Of a DNA stretch of 64,000 nt, positions 58,360-64,000 are shown in pieces. Position 1 is the first letter of the stretch; each line of letters starts with the position of its first letter. Under the pieces are notes generated by a model that was given only the letters and a program-made list of their open reading frames with translations, did not search any database and was not told the DNA's origin. The DNA is from Isoetes taiwanensis (Eukaryota; Streptophyta; Lycopodiopsida; Isoetales; Isoetaceae). The position numbers were made by a program, and so were the translations under genes. The DNA lies in contig JAJEKV010000008.1 in the NCBI GenBank assembly GCA_021234155.1, positions 22,001,988-22,065,987 on the forward strand. Direction: 5' to 3'.

Positions 58360-60990
58360 AGGGAGGATTGCGACCTTTTGGTATAATCAGAAGCTGATTG
58401 GTACTTATACTAGTCCCTCCAATAGATGGTTATGTGTTATCCTTCACATCAAGGATTGTCAAGTTGCTTTCATAAACATCTATGCCTCCACAGACCCTGC
58501 CTATGTGGGCTGAAATTAATAACTGGATGAGTTTACAACAGCACATAGAGAATTGGGTGATCACTGGTGACTTCAACAATACCCCCCATAGTGACATGAA
58601 ACTTAGCAACAAGATTAACATACATGTCCAAAAATGAGAGGTACTCTTGGGAGGACTGGTTGACTAACCAAGATCTTATATATATATCCCCTCCTCGAAC
58701 ACCAAATTTTCTTGGAGTAATAAGAGAAAGAGTAATTCTTGGAACTTAAGAATTACATGGAACAAGCTTGTTGGATAATTGCATAGTAACTGGTGATATT
58801 GCTAGCACCATCTCTGATCATTAGCCTCACTTTCTTGATACCAAAGATCTGATTCTTGGCCCCAGGGGTAAGAACACCCCCTTTAAGTTTAATACTTCCT
58901 CCAAATGAAGGCCTTCTGTCAGGAGTTTACTTCCTTCTATGTGTCCCTGCCCAAAATTGGTCAACACCAGTCCATGAGGAGCTTCAATGATAAGATGCAG
59001 AAAGTTAAAATCTGGGTTAGACAATGGGGTAAGGATTTGGCTCAGAGGAGGAAAGCTATTAAGATAAGCCTTCTGGAACAGATAAAGGAGGTTAGATCTC
59101 TCCTTGGGAATAATCCCACCCAAGGATGACTCCCTTCATCTGAAAGAAGAACAGTTGGAAATTCAGATCAAGACTCTTGAAGAATACCAAGTTAGAGGCA
59201 TGGCCCTCAGAAGTAAAGTCAAAATGTATAATCAGTTGGACCAAGAGAGCTCTAAAAGGTTCTTCAGAGTAGCCAGGAACAGATTGGTTAATAATTCTAT
59301 TACTCAGTTTGAATCAGACCAGGGATCCATTCATACAGATGAAAAAGAAATTGCCTCAGCATTCCACAAATTTTATACTGATCTCTTCAGGGATGAGATG
59401 GTGGAAGACAACAAAATTTAAGACGTTTTTCATATTGTTGGGCCTCCCAATGAAGTAATGGATGATGAATGGATTGAGGTCCCTGACCTCCCTGAAATCT
59501 TTGAAACTCTAAAGAAAATGAAGCATGGGAAGAGTCCTGGCATTGATGGCTTCCAGCCAGAATTCTTTGTGGAATTTTGGCCCATAATGAAGGATGACAT
59601 TGTCCATTTTATCCAAGGGATCTGGAGAGCTAAGACAATTTACCCCACATTTAATGTTGGAGTGATCTCCCTTATTCCTAAGACTGACTTCCCCATTAAA
59701 ACCAATGAGTGGCGTCCTATCTCTCTGACCACCACCTTGTATAAATTGGAGGCTAAAATTATTGCTGGCAGAATTGTGGTCCATCTCCAAAATAAAGTGA
59801 ATGCTTGTCAATCTGTTTTTTTTTACCTAACAGGTCCATCCTCGACAACTACATTGCTGCTAATGAGGCCTTGCACTGGAATAGGTTGACCAAGCAAAAT
59901 TGTATTCTTCTTAAACTGGATTTTAGAAGGGCCTATGATTGTATCTCCTGGAAATTTTTGGAAAAATCTCTAGTTCATATTGGTATTCACCCTTACCTTA
60001 TCAAGCTTATTATGGGTCTGAACCAAAATGCTACTTCCTGTGTTCTTATCAATGGAGCTCCTAGTGATTTCTTTCCTATTCAAAGGAGGGTGAGGCAAGG
60101 ATGCCCTCTGGCCCCTTATCTCTTCATAAGTGCTGCTGAAATTCTTACAAAGATGGTCTTCTCCTATCAGAATAAGGGTCTGCTCTTGGGGCTGCAAATG
60201 CCTGACCTTAACAAACAGTTGCCCATCCTCCAATATGCTGATGATACCTTCATCATGATTAAAGATGATAATAGCAATATGGATAACTTTATGGATTGCA
60301 TTACTAAATTTGGTGTTGCCTCACGAATTCATCTGAATTATGCTAAATGCTCTATCCTCACTGATGGCCCCTACCCTGGTCTTAATACTCATGGTCCAAA
60401 TTTGTCCCTGAAGGCCAGTATTTGACTTTATTGGGGCTCCCCCTTGCAGTTCACATGTCTCACAGAGTTGTCTGGCGATCCCTGATTAATAGGATTCGCA
60501 AAAAACTCCTCCTCAAAGGATCTCTTTCTCTTGCTGGCAGAATTCTGGTTGCTAATTCTGTGCTTGCCAGCAGTCATGTCTGTTCTGATTGCTGATAAAG
60601 CTTCGTATAATAAGATGGAGCAATGCATTAGGGAGTATATCTGGCAAGGAACTCACCTGACTTCCTGGGATGAGCTGACTCACAGCAGAAAATCTGGGGG
60701 CTTGGGATGTAAATCTCTCTTCCTTCAGGCCCAAATTTTAGGTGCCAAAAATGTTTGGAAAGCCATCTTTGGCTTCCAATCCCCTGCAATGGACTTTATC
60801 AGGTTTTGGTTTAACAAGAGTAAACCACTGGGGAGTCCCTCTTTAAAGCATCAACTACCAGACTCTGCCTTCTATGATTTCCACTGTCTTTTGCAAATAC
60901 CTCCCCTCTTCTTAGGAACATCTTCAAAGCTTGGGAGAAAGTTGCCACAAAATTCGCTCATGATAAAATAACCAACTTCGTCACGGTCTC
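58357..60990 (+). pseudogene. LINE A ORF2, rest of endonuclease and reverse transcriptase
   Basis: The endonuclease resumes with GRIATFWYNQKL, FINIYAST and VITGDFNNTP, the last being the GDFN active-site motif (about 58,565). The reverse transcriptase starts with MKHGKSPGIDGFQPEF (59,520) and continues NEWRPISLT, LKLDFRRAYDCISW, VRQGCPLAPYLF and LQYADDTF with the YADD box (60,235). A poly-T frameshift lies at 59,815-59,823, and other stops occur at 58,640-58,900 and 60,425. The C-terminal part reaches 60,990, where an LTR interrupts it. CpG is strikingly rare. It is the right half of the LINE begun at 32.9 kb. Confidence 0.88.
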
Positions 60991-62739
60991 TGTCATGCCC
61001 CCACCCCCATTACGCTATGGCCATTTGTCATCCGATTTGTTACAAAAAGTGGCATCTTTGCTAATGTCTTACATGTTAGGGACCCGATTGATGAGAATGA
61101 TAAGTGGATCCCATGGGGAAGATCAAAAGGAAAGTAGGTGGAGGTGCCACTCATAGATCCATATATGTGGCGCTCACACGAACATATACGACCCTCGGAC
61201 GTATACATACGGGGACTTTCCCCATGGCGGCCAACTTCGCCATGGCGAGAACCCTCCGTCTATTTCGGGCCATCTATAATATGATGCCGAAAGAAGGACC
61301 TCTGAAGGGGTCATTGCCCACGCCTTCAATGGGGCTCCTACGTCGGCGGGCGTGAATACATGTTAGCACACATCATAAATCATATATAAATAACCACCAC
61401 GAAGGGTGGCATATCCATCAAATACCAGCGGCAAAGAATATGCATCTTAACCTAGGAAAACACCCCAAACCCATGGTTCTACCCGGTTTGGACTCGGTGA
61501 GGATCGGCGGCGGCTAGGCCTCAAGAGATCAGCCGGGCCGAATCTTGACATGGCGTTGGCTGGCATAGAACATTGGCTAGGGTTGTCCACTCCATCCGCC
61601 CCTCACTGTGCACACTTTGCGGATGGGTCAATTCACGCTATGGCGTCGCTATAGCCAGGAGGCAGCGGGCTCGAGGCATCACCCTGCTGAGCCTACTCGG
61701 GGGTTCATGAAGTCCCGGTCCGATGGGGGCGGGGGGGGCGTCCCCTTCCAGAATCCGCGGTGGCTCCATGGGCTGAGCTAGAGAATACGTGCGCATCAGC
61801 GACCCCGCATCCGTACCCGACTTACACGCCCTAAATCTACTCAAAGTGCAAGGTGCCCCATGCGGGTCACACCTCTACACCGGAGTCAATGGACCCATAC
61901 CCGGCCCCTCGTGACCCGGCTATTAGGCCTAGCTTCGCTATAGGAGTCCCCAGAGCCTTTTATGTTAGGTGCAAGACCCCACCTCCACTTCACCTTTGTG
62001 TTCCTTATGCGGTGCTAAGCCCGGTACCATAGCATCTATGACCCGGTGGGCTCTTGTGCCACAGGCATCTAATGGGAATATCTGAGGGGCTCTATCTAGG
62101 AGCATACTACAATACATGGGCTCAGAGGTCTCTACCCCGTAATCCCCCATATCAGGAGTGCTAACTAAGCAAAGAACTACTAAACCATCAACCAAAAGCG
62201 ACGTGTGGGAGACTAGAGATAAGAATACTCACCATATCAATCAAGGGTTAGTCTAACGAGGTAAACCACGGAGAAAGCAGAGAGAGAACACACCAGAGAG
62301 AGGTGCTATGCTATAAATCAACAAAGTAACCTCTTGACTAACCCGTCAAATCGGTCTTGGGCTGCTCCATCTCGACTAAACTTGAAGGGGCACGGCTTTG
62401 CTCCTCCTCCTCCATCCCCAATTGCTCCCAATTTGAATTGGGGCACAAAAGTCCCTAATTTGGGTGTCCAAAATGGAAACCCTACCTTGCCCAATCGATT
62501 TGGGCCAGGTGGCATGCTCTACATTGGTTAATATTAGCTAATTTGGTATTTTAGCCCTTTTTAATATTAGGATAAGCCCTAAATTCGAATTAGGGTTTTG
62601 TTTAGGTTTCCACCTTTATAATTTAATTATTAACATAGCTAACCTTAGCTTATGAATAATTAATGTGCCATTAATTATTCATAGTGGCGTGTCGCGATAT
62701 TTATACTTAAATATGCGTATAAATATGTGGAGCGTCACA
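60991..62739 (-). repeat. 3' LTR of a minus-strand LTR retrotransposon
   Basis: Read on the plus strand it starts TGTCATGCCC (60,991) and ends GCGTCACA (62,739), so it has TG...CA ends. A polypurine tract lies directly to the right on the minus strand, which fixes it as the 3' LTR of an element extending rightwards out of the window. It interrupts the LINE A ORF2; the 5 bp before it (GTCTC) would be the target duplication, whose partner lies outside. CpG is abundant, unlike the LINE. A TTTATATATG word near 61,380 (minus strand) could be the TATA box. Confidence 0.78.
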
Positions 62740-62751
62740 TTCTCCCACCTT
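62740..62751 (-). other. Polypurine tract
   Basis: AAGGTGGGAGAA on the minus strand directly precedes TGTGACGC, the start of the LTR. It follows ATGTCGGAGGACAAAGATC, a phrase common at the 3' end of plant gypsy elements. It primes plus-strand DNA synthesis. Confidence 0.75.
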
Positions 62752-64000
62752 AAAAATGATCTTTGTCCTCCGACATCAAGACTACTCTTGTTGCGGGGCA
62801 CACATCATACATTGGAAGGAAGTCTCCCCTCCTTAAAGAGATAGCACGAGATTATAAGTCACCTGAGGCGTTGTCATGTTCAAAGTGATCAAGTTTGAAA
62901 TGACTTATAATGTGCAATTTATAACTTTGGGATATAAGTGGTAGAGGGATAGATCAGACATGATCATCGGTTAGGACTGTCAAAAGTGAACGGTCAAGGT
63001 TTGTGAGTCTATCTATTTAGAAGTCATTCTTTCTATACATACAATTGCGATTATATATTTAAAGATAGGTATAGATATAAAGAACTTCTATTTGTTGTTA
63101 TATTATAATACAGAGTTATTAATCTCGCACTGTTTAGTAGAAAGTCATTCTAATCATATTAACTTCTGTGTATATATCTATTATATTCTCCCTTGACTTT
63201 GCAATTCATCTTAATAGAGTCAGCCCTAATTTAATTTTGTAGCAAAATTTTGTTTCCCTAGTTTGTTACAATTTTAAGAACTTCATTATGTTCCTATCCT
63301 TAGTGTTTAACGGGGCCTTCAGTTATACTTACCTTTAAAGATAATTATATATTATCTCAGACGTATCGGGCGGTCTTACCTATATACTTTAATATTAAGT
63401 CTGCATAGACAGACGTTGTTCATGACTTATTATTCATAACCTTGTTATAACCTAATCTAAGTCTCGTTATTCCCTCCGAAGTTTGTCTAAGACATACATA
63501 CTTATCTACTTCTATTTTTGATTATGTGTTTAAATAGCTCGCTCCTTTTCGACTATCTTTAATCTTTCCACACTCACACTCTCTATCTTTAGCATAGATT
63601 ACTGGTCGAGATGAGGACACATATTAATTCATTGGTTATGTTTATAGATTTACCGGGCGTCCGATATCCTTACATTTGAATTACTTATTTATCCTATTGC
63701 TATTTTTAAGTAAATTTATCACACATACAGAATCTTTGCTATATTTCTGGGGAGACACAGTGCGGTGACATATATATTAGGCGTGGTGGTACCGCCCGGT
63801 CGCTATCGGCGATGCTATGGCTATGCAATCGTCTGTATCACGAAGGTTAGTTGTGACGATGGTGTCCCGGCGGAATGTCTCGAAACCATGTGCGGTATGC
63901 CCCGAGCACTGTTAGATGGTGATGACCGAGGAGGTCGGGCTCCTACCGAAGTAGAAGTGCTGAATGTTGGGAATAAGGGTGTTAAGATATCCCTATTTTG
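62752..64000 (-). mobile_element. Internal region of the LTR element, apparently non-coding
   Basis: About 1.25 kb of AT-rich sequence without any open frame of 60 codons and without pol motifs directly inside the 3' LTR. An autonomous gypsy element would normally show integrase here. The element may be a non-autonomous large derivative or have a long 3' untranslated region. The last about 230 bp become GC-richer. Confidence 0.5.

Overview
This window looks like repeat-dense nuclear DNA of a land plant. The evidence is the element types: a CACTA-superfamily DNA transposon with TNP2-type transposase pieces, plant Ty3/gypsy and copia fragments, an L1-like LINE with a DUF4283-like ORF1, tRNA-derived SINE heads and exon-like pieces with plant-style splice sites. 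A non-flowering plant such as a fern is possible, because the second LINE family is not typical of angiosperms, but the sequence does not settle this. No intact host gene, rRNA or functional tRNA gene was found, and almost every coding stretch carries stops or frameshifts.

Layout, left half. 1-3.7 kb is mostly unrecognised. 3.77-6.54 kb is a TTCTATTTT/GAACATTCTAG minisatellite around a ~1.2-kb CT microsatellite, bordered by three tRNA-like SINE heads. 9.39-11.5 kb is a decayed LINE copy (family B, + strand) broken by a decayed Ty3/gypsy 3' part (11.5-13.07 kb). More gypsy pieces in both orientations follow to 15.3 kb. A long minus-strand Ty3/gypsy element runs from about 27.7 kb (candidate LTR 26,071-27,677) down to about 15.8 kb. 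Its gag-protease-RNase H part (22.5-26 kb) lacks the reverse transcriptase core, and its RNase H/integrase region is split by a ~5-kb insertion (17.51-22.51 kb). Two exon-like blocks of an unknown gene (28.25-28.52 kb) end at the 3' tail of a second LINE-B copy (28.52-31.54 kb, minus).

Layout, right half. The main structure is a nest of three elements. An old, CpG-poor L1-like LINE (family A) lies at 32.9-34.84 kb and resumes at 58.357 kb. Between the halves is a 23,516-bp CACTA-like element (34,841-58,356) with CACAACA-type terminal inverted repeats and a 3-bp CAA target duplication, inserted in frame within the LINE endonuclease. The LINE is cut again at 60,991 by the 3' LTR (60,991-62,739) of a minus-strand LTR retrotransposon that runs off the window. 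The CACTA interior holds a ~300-bp GC-rich repeat family, a copia gag/integrase fragment, the two halves of a TNP2-type transposase in opposite orientations, and an FCP1/NIF-type phosphatase domain with lysine-rich reading frames upstream.

A striking feature is a series of at least twelve direct duplications inside the CACTA element and none noticed outside it. All have exactly the same 136-bp spacing, while the matched length ranges from 19 to 140 bp. A k-mer assembly artefact must be excluded before this is read as biology. Nothing here acts as a working pathway; the window records successive transposon insertions and their relative ages.
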